From CBDCVY01 sp965223245 (GTDB lineage Bacteria; Nitrospinota; Nitrospinia; Nitrospinales; Nitrospinaceae), in NCBI GenBank assembly GCA_965223245.1, contig CBDCVY010000013.1:2108001-2172000 (forward strand): a DNA stretch of 64,000 nt, given 5' to 3'. How positions within the stretch are numbered: position 1 is the first letter of the stretch; every line of letters begins with the position of its first letter. Shown here in pieces: positions 1-9,201 of the stretch. The position numbers and the translations under genes are program-made. The notes below the pieces were generated by a model, which saw only the letters and a program-made list of their open reading frames with translations, did not search any database and was not told the DNA's origin.

Positions 1-434
1 TCAAGTATTACATGGGAGAAGACCCCATCATCCCCAACGTTCCCACTTACCGCTGCGTGATTGAAAGCGAACGTCAACACGTGCTGGAAAACCTTGACCG
101 GTTGGTGGTCAAGGCGGTGGCGGAATCGGGCGGATACGGAATGCTTATGGGTCCGAGTTCTACTCAAGAAGAGCAAGACGAGTTTGTTGAAAAAATTAAA
201 TCCAATCCGAGAGGTTATATTGCACAACCGGTCATTTCGCTTTCCCGCGCGCCTGTGATTGTGGACGACCACTTTGAACCGCGGCATGTCGACTTCCGAC
301 CTTTCATACTTTACGGGGAAGAAATTCAGGTGATCCCCGGCGGCCTGACGCGGGTGGCTTTGAAAAAAGGATCGCTGATTGTGAATTCTTCTCAGGGCGG
401 CGGCAGTAAAGATACGTGGGTATTGTATAAATGA
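1..434 (+). CDS. Circularly permuted ATP-grasp protein, C-terminal part (cut by window edge)
   Basis: The reading frame is open from the first base, so the gene begins upstream of the window and only about 143 C-terminal residues are seen. The run GGYGMLMGP followed by a QPVISLSRAP segment, then a DFRPFILYG segment and a closing RVALKKGSLIVNSSQGGGSKD-like tail, is typical of the circularly permuted ATP-grasp family (DUF404/DUF407). These enzymes are predicted ATP-dependent amide ligases. The alpha-E gene follows 26 bases downstream and an Anbu-type protease after that, which is the known conserved neighbourhood of this family. The family assignment rests on the tail plus context; the ATP-binding core lies outside the window. 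Substrate is unknown for the family. Confidence 0.88.
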   Translation, partial: KYYMGEDPIIPNVPTYRCVIESERQHVLENLDRLVVKAVAESGGYGMLMGPSSTQEEQDEFVEKIKSNPRGYIAQPVISLSRAPVIVDDHFEPRHVDFRPFILYGEEIQVIPGGLTRVALKKGSLIVNSSQGGGSKDTWVLYK

Positions 435-460
435 AAAATTTCGCAGGAGTCTTATTTTAA

Positions 461-1429
461 ATGCTGTGTCGTGTGGCAAACTCTTTATTCTGGATGAGCT
501 CTTATTTAGAGCGGGCGGAAAACGCGGCTCGGTTCATCGATGTCAACCTTTCCATGCTTCTGGATTTGCCGCGGGAGTCTCAGTTTGGAAACCCATGGGA
601 ACCACTGGTCAACATCACCGGAGACGAAGCCCTGTTCAATGAAAAATATGAAGCGGCCAACGCCGAGAACGTGATTCATTTTCACACGTTCGATGGAGAC
701 TACCCGAATTCCATTCTGTCCTGCCTGATCGCGGCCCGGGAAAACGCGCGGTCCATTCGCGAGATCATTTCCTCGGAAATGTGGGAGCAAATTAATAAAC
801 TTTACCTGATGGTTCGCAAGGCGGCAGAAACCACTAATCGAGGATTTGAAGACAGCCCGCACTTTTTTAAACAAATCAAAATGGATTGCCATTTGTTCGC
901 CGGCGTCACCAACGCCACCATGAACCACGGCGAAGAATGGGACTTCGTGCAATTAGGGCGTTACCTGGAACGGGCCGATAAAACCTCGCGTATCCTGGAC
1001 GTAAAGTATTTTTTGTTACTGCCGCGGGTAGACCTGGTCGGTTCGGCGCTCGATAAAATTCAGTGGGCCGCGCTTTTGAAATCCATTAGCGGCCTGGAAG
1101 CCTATCGCAAAAAATATCGTCAAATTGCACCCAGCGACGTAGTGGAATTTCTAATGCTGGATGCGCAGTTTCCCCGATCCATACTGCATTGTATTGCCAT
1201 GGCGTATCGTTCGCTTTATTCTGTAGTGGCACATTCCGGAGGTCCGCAGCAAAATCTGCCGGAACGCCGACTTGGAAAACTGCGCGCGAAACTTAATTAT
1301 TCTGTAGTCGAAGAAATCATATCAACCGGTTTACATGAGTACATTGATGAAATTCAGGAAGATTTGAATTCCGTCCTCGATGCCATTCACGAAACCTATT
1401 TCGTTCCAAAACTATACATATCTAAATAG
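461..1429 (+). CDS. Alpha-E domain protein (DUF403)
   Basis: Protein of 322 residues, the full family length. The N-terminus MLCRVANSLFWMSSYLERAE is the hallmark opening of alpha-E proteins: all-helical cytoplasmic proteins of unknown biochemistry that travel with circularly permuted ATP-grasp ligases, transglutaminases and Anbu peptidases. Two further conserved pieces are visible, a GRYLERADKTSRILDVKYF-type helix near residue 170 and QFPRSILHC near residue 237. An AGGAG ribosome site lies about 14 bases before the ATG. Lies between the ATP-grasp gene and the Anbu gene on the same strand with short gaps, so it is probably cotranscribed with them. Confidence 0.92.
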   Translation: MLCRVANSLFWMSSYLERAENAARFIDVNLSMLLDLPRESQFGNPWEPLVNITGDEALFNEKYEAANAENVIHFHTFDGDYPNSILSCLIAARENARSIREIISSEMWEQINKLYLMVRKAAETTNRGFEDSPHFFKQIKMDCHLFAGVTNATMNHGEEWDFVQLGRYLERADKTSRILDVKYFLLLPRVDLVGSALDKIQWAALLKSISGLEAYRKKYRQIAPSDVVEFLMLDAQFPRSILHCIAMAYRSLYSVVAHSGGPQQNLPERRLGKLRAKLNYSVVEEIISTGLHEYIDEIQEDLNSVLDAIHETYFVPKLYISK

Positions 1430-1450
1430 ATATTTTCGGAGAGTGCTCTC

Positions 1451-2173
1451 ATGACATTTTGTATTGCCATTAAAGTAGAAGGCGGCCTGGTTGCCCTTTC
1501 TGACAGCCGCTTAACTACGGGATCGGAAGTTGCTACCGCCCGTAAGGTTTCCCTGCACCAACAGGGACAGCACCAGTTATTTTTGATGACCTCCGGGCTG
1601 CGCTCCGTTCGGGATAAAGCGGTGACCTATTTTGAGGAACACCCGCACGACTCCGGTTCGCATCTGAAAAAAACTTACAAGGCCGTGAACCACCTGTCGG
1701 AACAACTCCGCAAAGTGGCGCGCGAAGACAAAGACGCCCTTCGGGAAAGCGGGATGGTGTTCGATTTAAACTCCATTGTCGGAGGACAACTGGAAGAAGA
1801 TGAAGAACACAAGCTCTACCTGTTGTATCCGCAGGCCAACTGGGTGGAAGTCACGCCGGAAACGCCGTATCAGATCATCGGCGAATCCGGCTACGGCAAA
1901 CCGCTGCTCGATCTGGTGCTGAACTACGATTCCAGTATGGTGATGGCCGTCAAGTCAGCGTTCCTCGCGTTCGACGCCACGCGCCGCTGCTCCAGCAACG
2001 TCGACTTCCCCATCAATGTCGTGTTTTATCGAAAAGATTCCAATCACATGGTTTTGCATGAATATGAAAAAGAAGATTTATTGAACGTGTCCGAGTGGTG
2101 GCAGAGTCGCGTCCGCCATTCCCTCGACGAACTCCCCTCGGACTGGATCGACGACATCTTCGGGAAATCGTAA
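1451..2173 (+). CDS. Anbu-type proteasome-like peptidase (COG3484)
   Basis: A 240-residue Ntn-hydrolase. The start MTFCIAIKVEGGLVALSDSR places Thr2 directly after the initiator Met, so removal of Met would expose the catalytic threonine; the SDSR and ARKVS pieces supply the Asp18 and Lys32 expected in the proteasome/HslV fold. Length and the ILMTSGLRSVRDKA-like segment fit Anbu (ancestral beta subunit), a self-assembling relative of HslV. Starts 21 bases after the alpha-E stop with a GGAGAG ribosome site. Context suggests it acts on products of the neighbouring ATP-grasp/transglutaminase system. No ATPase partner (HslU or ClpX type) is seen nearby. The downstream repeat island begins immediately after the stop codon. 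Confidence 0.9.
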   Translation: MTFCIAIKVEGGLVALSDSRLTTGSEVATARKVSLHQQGQHQLFLMTSGLRSVRDKAVTYFEEHPHDSGSHLKKTYKAVNHLSEQLRKVAREDKDALRESGMVFDLNSIVGGQLEEDEEHKLYLLYPQANWVEVTPETPYQIIGESGYGKPLLDLVLNYDSSMVMAVKSAFLAFDATRRCSSNVDFPINVVFYRKDSNHMVLHEYEKEDLLNVSEWWQSRVRHSLDELPSDWIDDIFGKS

Positions 2174-2760
2174 TAGCGGCGCAACCGCCGCAGGCAACTA
2201 GGCCCCGCCTAGTGGAAATATTAATATTCGATAATCTGCGGTGCACGCAAAATCTACGGAACCTTTCCTAAAGTTGAGTTTGCCTTTAGAAAACCATTAA
2301 AGAGTTGGAGGCGAGTGTGTACCCTCTTTCCTAAAGAGGGAAAGGGTGATTGACAATCGGGGATTTTCCGGGCCACGCCCGGAGGGAACCAGTCCCCGAC
2401 TGGTTGGAACATAAATATTCGATGAGTGAGTATGAATACCGAATCCGCAGAACCTTTTCCCAGCGTGACGCTGGACTCAGAATTGATTTGCGATGAGTCA
2501 CTAGCCGTGAGGGAGGCATTTATATTCGATGAGTAAGTGTGAATGCCGAATCCGCAGAACCTTTTCCCAGCGTGACGCTGGACTCAGAATTGATTTGCGA
2601 TGAGTTTTTGTTTTTGCCGGATCGTTAAAAAACTTTTCAAGCCGATTTTCCTTCAGAGTATAATTTTGAATGGAGACCCATGCGCTCCCCCTTTATGAAG
2701 GGGACCTTTACATAACATATGAACTCTATACAAAACAAAAGAATTTTAAATTTGAAAACC

Positions 2761-2930
2761 CATGTTTGCCCTCTTTTTAAAGAGGGTCAGGGTGATTGAC
2801 AATCAGGGGGTTTAGCGTTGAATGGAAGAAGACGTATAGAAAAGTTTCTGAGCATTCGGTTTACAAAACAACACATTGCAAATGAAATATTGGCAGCGGG
2901 GCCACCCCGCGGGCTGGGGGGATTTTACCA
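2761..2930 (+). repeat. Long direct repeat A, copy 1
   Basis: About 170 bases recur almost without change at 3141-3310, an offset of exactly 380. The block holds a CCCTCTTTTTAAAGAGGG-type palindrome, a GGTGATTGAC element and a CCCCGCGGGCTGGGG hairpin at its right end. The inverted sequence recurs in part near 58.4 kb and 62.3 kb. Confidence 0.92.
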
Positions 2931-2943
2931 CTCGCCGTGGAGG

Positions 2944-3180
2944 CAGAATAGATTCGCGATGATCGGTGACGAACGCCGAACCCTCAGAACCTCTCCACAA
3001 GTTGAGTTTGTTCTATATATAAGGTAGGTTCTTTAGAAGAAATTGTTAAATGGGAAGACGATGTGCTCCCTCTCATTAAAGAGAACTTTGCATAACTAAG
3101 GATTATTGAACAAAACACAATAAGCTTAGAAAAGGAGACCCATGTTTGCCCTCTTTTTAAAGAGGGTCAGGGTGATTGAC
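2944..3180 (+). repeat. Long direct repeat B, copy 1
   Basis: About 237 bases that recur at 4587-4823 on the other side of the transglutaminase gene. Only a few substitutions and a small block of change in the middle separate the copies. It overlaps the start of repeat A copy 2. Confidence 0.9.
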
Positions 3181-3310
3181 AATCAGGGGGTTTAGCGTTG
3201 AATGGAAGAAGACGTATAGAAAAGTTTCTGAGCATTCGGTTTACAAAACAACACATTGCAAATGAAATATTGGCAGCGGGGCCACCCCGCGGGCTGGGGG
3301 GATTTTACCT
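3141..3310 (+). repeat. Long direct repeat A, copy 2
   Basis: Second copy of the block at 2761-2930, in the same orientation. The two copies keep near-identity over the whole length, which implies recent duplication or gene conversion. Confidence 0.92.
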
Positions 3311-3404
3311 TCAGGGGTTTCCGGCCCACGGCCGGAGGGAATATTAATTTTCGATGATCGGTTACCAACGCCGAATCCACAGAACCTTAGATAAAAAACT
3401 TCTT

Positions 3405-4250
3405 ATGCATTTTAAAATAGAACACCAACTGAGCTACCGCTACAGCAAAGAAATTTTTCTCGAACCGCTCACTGTAAGACTGCGCCCGCGCACCGACATT
3501 TGGCAACAGCTTCACCGGTTTCAAATGACCGTGAACCCGACGCCGCAGGGCCGGGCAGAAATCACCGAACTCGACGGAACCGCCGCCACCTGTTTGTGGT
3601 TTCAGGAATTAACCTCCACATTAACCCTCACCGCCACGTCCGAAGTCGAAACCCTGAAGACCAATCCCTACGATTTTATTTTGACCGACCCCGAGTTGCT
3701 CCAGGTTCCGTTAACCTACTCGACCCCTTATAAAGAAACACTGGCGCCGTATGTGAAACGACCGCAGCCGTCTGCCGCCGTCGATACGTTTGCGAAAACA
3801 CTTTTTAATGATGTGGCGCAGGACCCGCTATTATTTCTCGGAAAATTAGCGGAAGTGATTCATAAAGATTTTAAACTGGAACTGCGTCACGAAGGCGATC
3901 CGGAAGCACCCGAAACCGTTTTACAGAAAAACCGGGGCGCCTGCCGTGACCTCTCGGTGTTGTTCATGGACGCGTGCCGATCCATCGGACTGGCCAGCCG
4001 GTTCACCAGCGGATACTATTTTGTGGAAGACGAAACCGAACCGCCGGAACTGCACGGCTGGGCCGAGGTGTACCTTCCCGGAGGCGGATGGCGCGGGTTT
4101 GACCCGTCACACGGACTGGCCGTGGCCGACCGTCATATCGCCTTAGCCTCCGCCGCGCACCCCGCCCTCGCCGCCCCCACCACCGGCCACTTCCGCGGCA
4201 CCGACACCCACTCCACCCTGTCCTACAAAATTTCACTCACTGCTATATAA
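3405..4250 (+). CDS. Transglutaminase-like cysteine protease family protein
   Basis: A 281-residue protein with an N-terminal beta domain starting MHFKIEHQLSYRY and a transglutaminase core. The catalytic triad is visible: Cys180 in NRGACRDLSVLF, His217 in LHGWAEVYLPG and Asp233 in GFDPSHG. An ATG 51 bases upstream is in frame but lies inside a repeat unit (ATGATCGGTNACNAACGCCG recurs in many islands), so the ATG at 3405 is preferred. These transglutaminase-fold proteins are the usual fourth member of the ATP-grasp/alpha-E/Anbu gene set and are predicted to be peptidases or amidases. Here a 1.2-kb repeat island intervenes. No clear ribosome site precedes the start. Confidence 0.9.
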   Translation: MHFKIEHQLSYRYSKEIFLEPLTVRLRPRTDIWQQLHRFQMTVNPTPQGRAEITELDGTAATCLWFQELTSTLTLTATSEVETLKTNPYDFILTDPELLQVPLTYSTPYKETLAPYVKRPQPSAAVDTFAKTLFNDVAQDPLLFLGKLAEVIHKDFKLELRHEGDPEAPETVLQKNRGACRDLSVLFMDACRSIGLASRFTSGYYFVEDETEPPELHGWAEVYLPGGGWRGFDPSHGLAVADRHIALASAAHPALAAPTTGHFRGTDTHSTLSYKISLTAI

Positions 4251-5060
4251 AACAGAATTTATCTTTAGAAGAAAATGTGAAAAGAAAGGATGATGTATTC
4301 CCTCTTTCCCCAACCTGGCGGTTGGATGCAATAAGGATTCTTAAAAGTTTGTGGATAAATGATATTTGGACAAACCTGATGAAAATTTATTCTGGGTGCA
4401 GCGTCACCCCGCGGGCTAGGGTGATTCACCTTCAGGGGTTTCCGGGCCACGCCCGGTGGGACTCACTCGCCGTGAGAGGCAGAATAGATTTGCGATGAGT
4501 CACTAGCCGTGAGGGCGGCATTTATATTCGATGAGTGAGTATGAATACCGAATCCGCAGAACCTTTTCCCAGCGTGACGCTGGACTCAGAATAGATTCGC
4601 GATGATCGGTGACGAACGCCGAGTCCACAGAACCTCTCCACAAGTTGAGTTTGTTCTATATATAAGGTAGGTTCTTTAGAAGAAACTTAAATAGAAGAAA
4701 GCGATGTGCTCCCTCTCATTAAAGAGAACTTTGCATAACTAAGGATTATTGAACAAAACACAATAAGCTTAGAAAAGGAGACCCATGTTTGCCCTCTTTT
4801 TAAAGAGGGTCAGGGTGATTGACCACTAGGGGTTTTGGATGGAATGGAAAAAAACGCGGAGAAAGATTTTCTGACGATTCTGTTTGCAAAAAAACCATCG
4901 CAAATGAAATATTGGCAGCGGGGCCACGCCGCGGGCTGGAGGGATTTTTCCTTCAAGAATTTTCTCAAAACCCGCCCACAAAAAGGTTTATCCACTTCCC
5001 GTCTAAAAAAGTGTTTTCATTATTTAATGGGTGTGATAAATTTCGCATAACAAATATTTT
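4251..5060. repeat. Composite intergenic repeat island 2
   Basis: Mosaic of the same modules as island 1, including the second copy of long repeat B (4587-4823), CCGGGCCACGCCCGG-type hairpins, a GCAGCGTCACCCCGC variant and the CTCGCCGTGAG hairpin. No gene is supported. Two short open frames around 4810-5067 run through repeat sequence only. Confidence 0.9.
4587..4823 (+). repeat. Long direct repeat B, copy 2
   Basis: Copy of 2944-3180 in the same orientation. Beyond its right end the two sequences diverge, then share the GAAATATTGGCAGCGGGGCC block again. Confidence 0.88.
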
Positions 5061-5242
5061 AATATAACAAATTTGGATGAAATTCCTGAAATACTTTGGA
5101 AAAATCATTCACTTTACAGGGGAAATAGCTTTATTTAAGGCTAATTCGCCTGAGTGGCTTTCCGGGGAAATGGTGCAGAGCTTGAGCAACATTCGGAAAT
5201 CAGAAGGTTTGCCACTATAATTTCGAAAACCCAATTAAGGAC

Positions 5243-5266
5243 TTGGCGCCTTCCTAAGGTCGCCAA
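5243..5266 (+). promoter_or_regulatory. Hairpin in the leader of the haem-binding-like gene
   Basis: TTGGCG pairs with CGCCAA around an inner CCTT/AAGG stem, about 34 bases before the start codon. It is unlike the nearby repeat hairpins. It could be an mRNA leader structure or a terminator for upstream transcription; no T-run follows, so a leader element is more likely. Confidence 0.35.
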
Positions 5267-5299
5267 TTTGAACAATTACTATTGAATGAGGGAGGAACA

Positions 5300-6289
5300 A
5301 TGAAAAAGCATAAACCTGGTCGTAAATTTTGTAAAGACCATCCTGAACCCAAAGAATTAGGGCCACTTGCATTACTGCCCGGAGAATGGAAGGGAGAGGG
5401 AACCGGTTGGAATATGATTGCGTTGCCGTTTAACGACGCGCCGGCCGGTAAACCCAAATACCGAATTTTAATGAATCAGTATAATGAACAATTGAAGTTT
5501 TCGTTTGTCGATGACAATGTTCCTAACCGAGGTCTTGCCGGGATTATCGATGACTCCGGAGAGGACGATCAGTTTGCCGCAACGCTGGACTATCAACAAA
5601 CCATTCAACAAACCCATGCGGAAGATTTTCCTGAAAGTGGTTTAGCAGGCGGCGCGGATTTACCGATTCATCACGAGCCCGGACTGTGGCTTTACATGAA
5701 AAACCTGCAAACCACAGATAAAGATATTACTGGTGACGCCGTGTTGGAAGTCGCCCGCCTGGCAACCATCCCGCATGGCAACTCGGTTCTGGCGTTGGGA
5801 ACGCAGAATGTTAGTGACGGTCCACCGGAAATTCCGCGGATTAGTGGTTTGCCTATCGGTCGATTTGATGATTTGGATACCGATATTTATTTAGAACCGT
5901 ACAAGCATTTTCGAGACAATCCCTTTAAAGGAGGAAACAATAACCCGGCTTTCCCGGGGTTTTCTCCCATCGAAATGAATGAAATTCTAAGGTTTGATAA
6001 CCAAAATGTGGATATAAAGAAGACCACGACTCTGACAGTGGATTCTACCCGTCAAGATGCCGGAATTTCGAATATTCCTTTTGTCGCAAAACAGGCTGAG
6101 CCGGTCAGTATGAAATCGACTTTTTGGATTCAAGAATTAGAGGATGATTACAAAAAAGGAAAACCTAATTTAAGAATGCAGTACTCGCAAGTGGTCATGC
6201 TGGATTTCTTTATTCCCCGTGCAGACGGTCTTCCGGGGCGAGCGCAATGGCCGCATATCAGCATCAATACCTTGACGAAAGTTTCGTGA
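5300..6289 (+). CDS. Haem-binding beta-barrel family protein (nitrobindin/THAP4-like)
   Basis: A 329-residue soluble protein without signal peptide. The segment LGPLALLPGEWKGEGTGWN near residue 20 and PGLWLYM plus ARLATIPHGNSVLALGT in the middle match the family annotated as haem-binding proteins related to the nitrobindin beta-barrel. The HG in IPHG is the family's conserved histidine position. A TTG 18 bases upstream is in frame, but a GAGGGAGGA ribosome site lies 3-11 bases before the ATG at 5300, which decides the start. It stands alone between repeat islands. Function would be haem or fatty-acid-like ligand binding; the substrate is not visible from sequence. Confidence 0.6.
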   Translation: MKKHKPGRKFCKDHPEPKELGPLALLPGEWKGEGTGWNMIALPFNDAPAGKPKYRILMNQYNEQLKFSFVDDNVPNRGLAGIIDDSGEDDQFAATLDYQQTIQQTHAEDFPESGLAGGADLPIHHEPGLWLYMKNLQTTDKDITGDAVLEVARLATIPHGNSVLALGTQNVSDGPPEIPRISGLPIGRFDDLDTDIYLEPYKHFRDNPFKGGNNNPAFPGFSPIEMNEILRFDNQNVDIKKTTTLTVDSTRQDAGISNIPFVAKQAEPVSMKSTFWIQELEDDYKKGKPNLRMQYSQVVMLDFFIPRADGLPGRAQWPHISINTLTKVS

Positions 6290-6778
6290 CAGAAGAAACG
6301 CATGAGTGGTTCTAAAAACGAGCGCGGATCGACTTGAACCCTGGAGGATCCTAGCTTCGCATAGAAGGCGTGGAACCGTCACTGAAACCAGTGATGCGTT
6401 CCCGCCCCCTCACCTGCCCCCGTTCCTGATTCAGAATCCGCCTGGGCATTATCCATGGAGGCAGCTAGGCCCCGCCTAGTGGGGATATTAATATTCGATG
6501 ACAGCGTGACGCTGCACCCAGAATTTATTTGCCATGATCGGTGATGACGCCAAATTCACAGAAACTATTCACAAGTAAAGTTTGCCTTTAGAAAACCATT
6601 AAAGAGTTGGAGGCGAGTGTGTACCCTCTTTCCTAAAGAGGGCAAGGGTGATTCACCGCCTGGGGGTTTAAAATTGATGGGAAGAAAGTGTCGGGGAAAG
6701 TTTCTGAGCGTTCAGTCAGCAAGTAACTTCATCGAACACAAGTTTTGAGTGCAGCGTCACGCTGCGAGGATTTCTCCT
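6290..6778. repeat. Spacer with repeat island 3
   Basis: The first about 130 bases are unique and hold nothing recognisable. From about 6450 the repeat modules return: CTAGGCCCCGCCTAG hairpin, CAGCGTGACGCTGCACC, the CCCTCTTTCCTAAAGAGGG palindrome, a GGTGATTCACC element and a GCAGCGTCACGCTGC hairpin that ends at the 3' end of the minus-strand gene. Confidence 0.85.
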
Positions 6779-7159
6779 TTATTTGTTTTTCGGGAGGTCA
6801 ATGACATGACTTATTTCTTTTCCAGAAGTCAGTCGAAATTTGGAAGTGACAACACTGCTATAGTCATCGCTTCCGAGAGGAAAATGGAAAATCAGAATAG
6901 CACTTTCTAGTTCTGTCGGACTCGTATCCAAAGTAGAAATCATTTTAAAAAATTTTTCCTTTAGAGCGAGTGTCGAAAGTGTTAACGGTTTGGTAACAGG
7001 AAAATCTGAAGGGTAAGGATCTTCGAGGAGATCTAATGTAATCTCGGCAATTCCTAAAGTTTTGCATCCATTTGCCAAATAGGGATGCAAATAGCTTAAT
7101 CCACTTTGCGCATGATGAGCAATATCATGCGCGATCCCATTAAGTTTCTTAAAAGACAT
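6779..7159 (-). CDS. Hypothetical protein, 126 residues
   Basis: No recognised family. The sequence begins MSFKKLNGIAHDIAHHAQSG and has a His-rich start (HDIAHH), then a mixed alpha/beta body and a Lys-rich end. A TTG start three codons upstream is possible; the ATG at 7159 is preferred. Composition looks protein-like and the frame is not built from repeat units, except that its stop codon sits directly against a repeat hairpin. An AT-rich spacer precedes it. It may be a small soluble regulator or a single-gene accessory protein; nothing stronger can be said. Confidence 0.55.
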   Translation of the reverse strand: MSFKKLNGIAHDIAHHAQSGLSYLHPYLANGCKTLGIAEITLDLLEDPYPSDFPVTKPLTLSTLALKEKFFKMISTLDTSPTELESAILIFHFPLGSDDYSSVVTSKFRLTSGKEISHVIDLPKNK

Positions 7160-7395
7160 AGCATGCAAAAAATAATTGTAAGATAAATTGTATACTATAG
7201 TTATTACGCTTTAAAGTAAAAAGAGAAAAGTCCCACCCTATCAAACTTCCATATTGTTTTTTATTGTCACCTTTACTTTATAAAGCAAATCTGGCGATGA
7301 ATTGCTGCCCTTACCTCAATAATCTTATTTCTTCCTTGATTGCTTCACCAGATTGATTTAGGGTTGGGCCAAACTATTTTTTAAAGGATCATGCC

Positions 7396-8652
7396 ATGGC
7401 GGAACCGACGATTGCTTGTCCCAATTGTTCTTATGATATAAAACTGACCGAGTCTCTGGCCGCCCCGCTTTTAACGGCGGCCAAAAAGGAGTTCGAAACC
7501 AAACTCTCCGAGAAGGAACTGGAAATTTCCAAACGCGAACACTTCCTCAAGGATCAGGAAAAACGCATTCAGGAGGCGAAACGACACATCGACGAAGAGG
7601 TTCGGAAAAAACTGGAAACCGAGCGCGCTTCCATCGCGAAAGAGGAATTGAGAAAAGCCAAACTTTTAGCGGAGTCTGACTTCAAGAAAAAAGTTTCCGA
7701 GTTGGAGGAAACCAGGCAGCTGTTAGCCCAGCGTGATGCCAAACTCGCAGAAGCACAGAAAGCCCAACTCGAAGTCATGAAAAAGAATCGGGAGCTGGAT
7801 GATGCCAAACGGGAACTCGATTTAACCGTAGAAAAAAAAGTTCAGGCTTCGATGGAACAGGTCCGAATAAAAACCAAAAAAGACACCGAGGAATTATTCC
7901 ACCTCAAGGTGAAAGAAAAGGAAGTGCAGATTGCTTCCATGCAGCGCAAGATCGAAGAGTTGATGCGCAAGGCGGAACAGGGTTCCCAGCAGCTGCAGGG
8001 GGAAGTCATGGAACTGGAATTGGAAGACATGCTCAAGGCCAGGTTTCCGCAGGATGGTATCGAGCCGGTTCCGAAAGGTGAGTTTGGCGGCGATGTGATC
8101 CAGAAAGTGTATTCCCCTGCGGGTCAAATCTGCGGAGCCATTCTCTGGGAAACGAAGAGAACCAAGAACTGGAGCAACGGTTGGCTGCCAAAGCTGCGGG
8201 AAGATCAGCGTAAATCGAAAGCGGAGATTTCTATTTTGATCTCCACGGCAATGCCGAAAGAAATTGAATCGTTTGGTCAGATGGATGGCGTTTGGGTTTC
8301 GGGTCCGCAATACATGATTCCCCTGGCCATTGCCTTGCGCCAGACTTTAATTGAAGTGGCCAACTCCAAGCAGCTTCAGGAAGGGCAGCAGACGAAAATG
8401 CAGCTGGTCTATGATTACTTAACGGGACCGCGCTTTCGGCATCGCGTCGAAGCCGTCGTGGAAAAGTTTTCGGATATGAAAGCGGACCTGGATCGGGAGC
8501 GCAAAACGATGACGCGCTTATGGTCCAAACGGGAATCGCAAATTCAGGGTGTCATTGAATCGACCGTGGGCATGTATGGGGATTTGCAGGGGATCGCCGG
8601 GCAGGCTTTGCAGGAAATCGAAGGACTGGAGATTCCTTTGATTGAAGAATAA
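7396..8652 (+). CDS. DUF2130 protein: zinc-finger start, coiled coil, nuclease-like C-terminal domain
   Basis: A 418-residue cytoplasmic protein. Residues 9-12 form a CPNC knuckle; residues about 25-215 are a long charged coiled coil rich in Glu, Lys and Gln; residues about 220-330 are the DUF2130 domain, which belongs to the PD-(D/E)XK nuclease-like group. The GAILWETKRTKNWSNGWL segment carries the E-x-K pair expected for the active site, followed by the REDQRKSKAEISILIST helix and strand. AAAGGA lies 8-13 bases before the ATG. Role is unknown; DNA end processing or repair is a guess from the fold. It stands alone between repeat islands. Confidence 0.8.
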   Translation: MAEPTIACPNCSYDIKLTESLAAPLLTAAKKEFETKLSEKELEISKREHFLKDQEKRIQEAKRHIDEEVRKKLETERASIAKEELRKAKLLAESDFKKKVSELEETRQLLAQRDAKLAEAQKAQLEVMKKNRELDDAKRELDLTVEKKVQASMEQVRIKTKKDTEELFHLKVKEKEVQIASMQRKIEELMRKAEQGSQQLQGEVMELELEDMLKARFPQDGIEPVPKGEFGGDVIQKVYSPAGQICGAILWETKRTKNWSNGWLPKLREDQRKSKAEISILISTAMPKEIESFGQMDGVWVSGPQYMIPLAIALRQTLIEVANSKQLQEGQQTKMQLVYDYLTGPRFRHRVEAVVEKFSDMKADLDRERKTMTRLWSKRESQIQGVIESTVGMYGDLQGIAGQALQEIEGLEIPLIEE

Positions 8653-9201
8653 AACGAAAGAATGAGGACAAATCCCCGTAGCATGACGCTGTGCCCCCCA
8701 GCCGCGGGGCAGGCCCCGCCGCCAATATTTCATTTGCGATGTGTTGTCTTGCCAACGGTATCATCAGAAACTTTTCACAAAGTTTTCTTTCATTTAGTCT
8801 AAAAACCCCAGGCGGTCAATCACCCCGTCCCTCTTTAGGAAAGAGGGAGCACATCGGCTTCCGCTCTTTTGTTGGACTTGTTTGTTCAATAATCCTTGGT
8901 TATGCAAAGCTCTCCTTCATAAAGGGGAATACATCGGCTTCCCTTCCAGCATTTTTTCTAAAGGCAAGCTCCGATTGTGGAATAGTCGGTCCTATATTAG
9001 AACCCACAAGATTCCTACGAAAGTCACAACACTTATCCCATTGTGAGTTTAGAGTTTCGAAGGTATAATCTAGGCGGTGAATGCGGGTGTCGGATTTTAA
9101 GATTTATCTGTGCAGACATACTTAATTTTTGAATTAGAATAGGAACCCTCACTTGTTATTAGCCTCGTCACATTAAATTCTTTTATCATGGATTCTAAAC
9201 G
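8653..9201. repeat. Spacer with composite repeat island 4
   Basis: From about 8660 to 8960 repeat modules in reversed orientation: CCCCGCGGGG-type hairpin, AAATATTTCATTTGCGATGTG block, GGTCAATCACCCC, and CCCTCTTTAGGAAAGAGGG palindrome. From 8960 to 9201 the sequence is unique and AT-rich with no gene seen; it should hold the promoter of the MscS gene. Confidence 0.82.

Larger units (their letters stand above)
2174..3404. repeat. Composite intergenic repeat island 1
   Basis: About 1.2 kb with no credible gene. It is a chain of hairpin units: a GCGGCG/CGCCGC hairpin at 2176-2191, CTAGGCCCCGCCTAG at 2198-2212, CCGGGCCACGCCCGG at 2368-2382, ACCAGTCCCCGACTGGT at 2388-2404 and CAGCGTGACGCTG at 2461-2473, interleaved with A/T-rich blocks around ATTCGATGA and CCCTCTTT/AAAGAGGG palindromes. 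It separates the Anbu gene from the transglutaminase gene of the same pathway. Short open frames here read through repeat units and recur wherever the repeat recurs, so they are not genes. Confidence 0.9.

Noticed and set aside
2331..3380. Short open frames of about 60-70 codons on both strands
   Set aside because: They are translations of repeat modules and recur wherever the modules recur; no ribosome sites or protein-like features.
3354..3404. Upstream ATG for the transglutaminase gene
   Set aside because: The ATG and following bases are a standard repeat unit seen in many islands; the domain starts at 3405.
2174..5060. CRISPR array
   Set aside because: Repeats are long, mosaic, unevenly spaced and hairpin-based, with no unit spacing and no cas genes.
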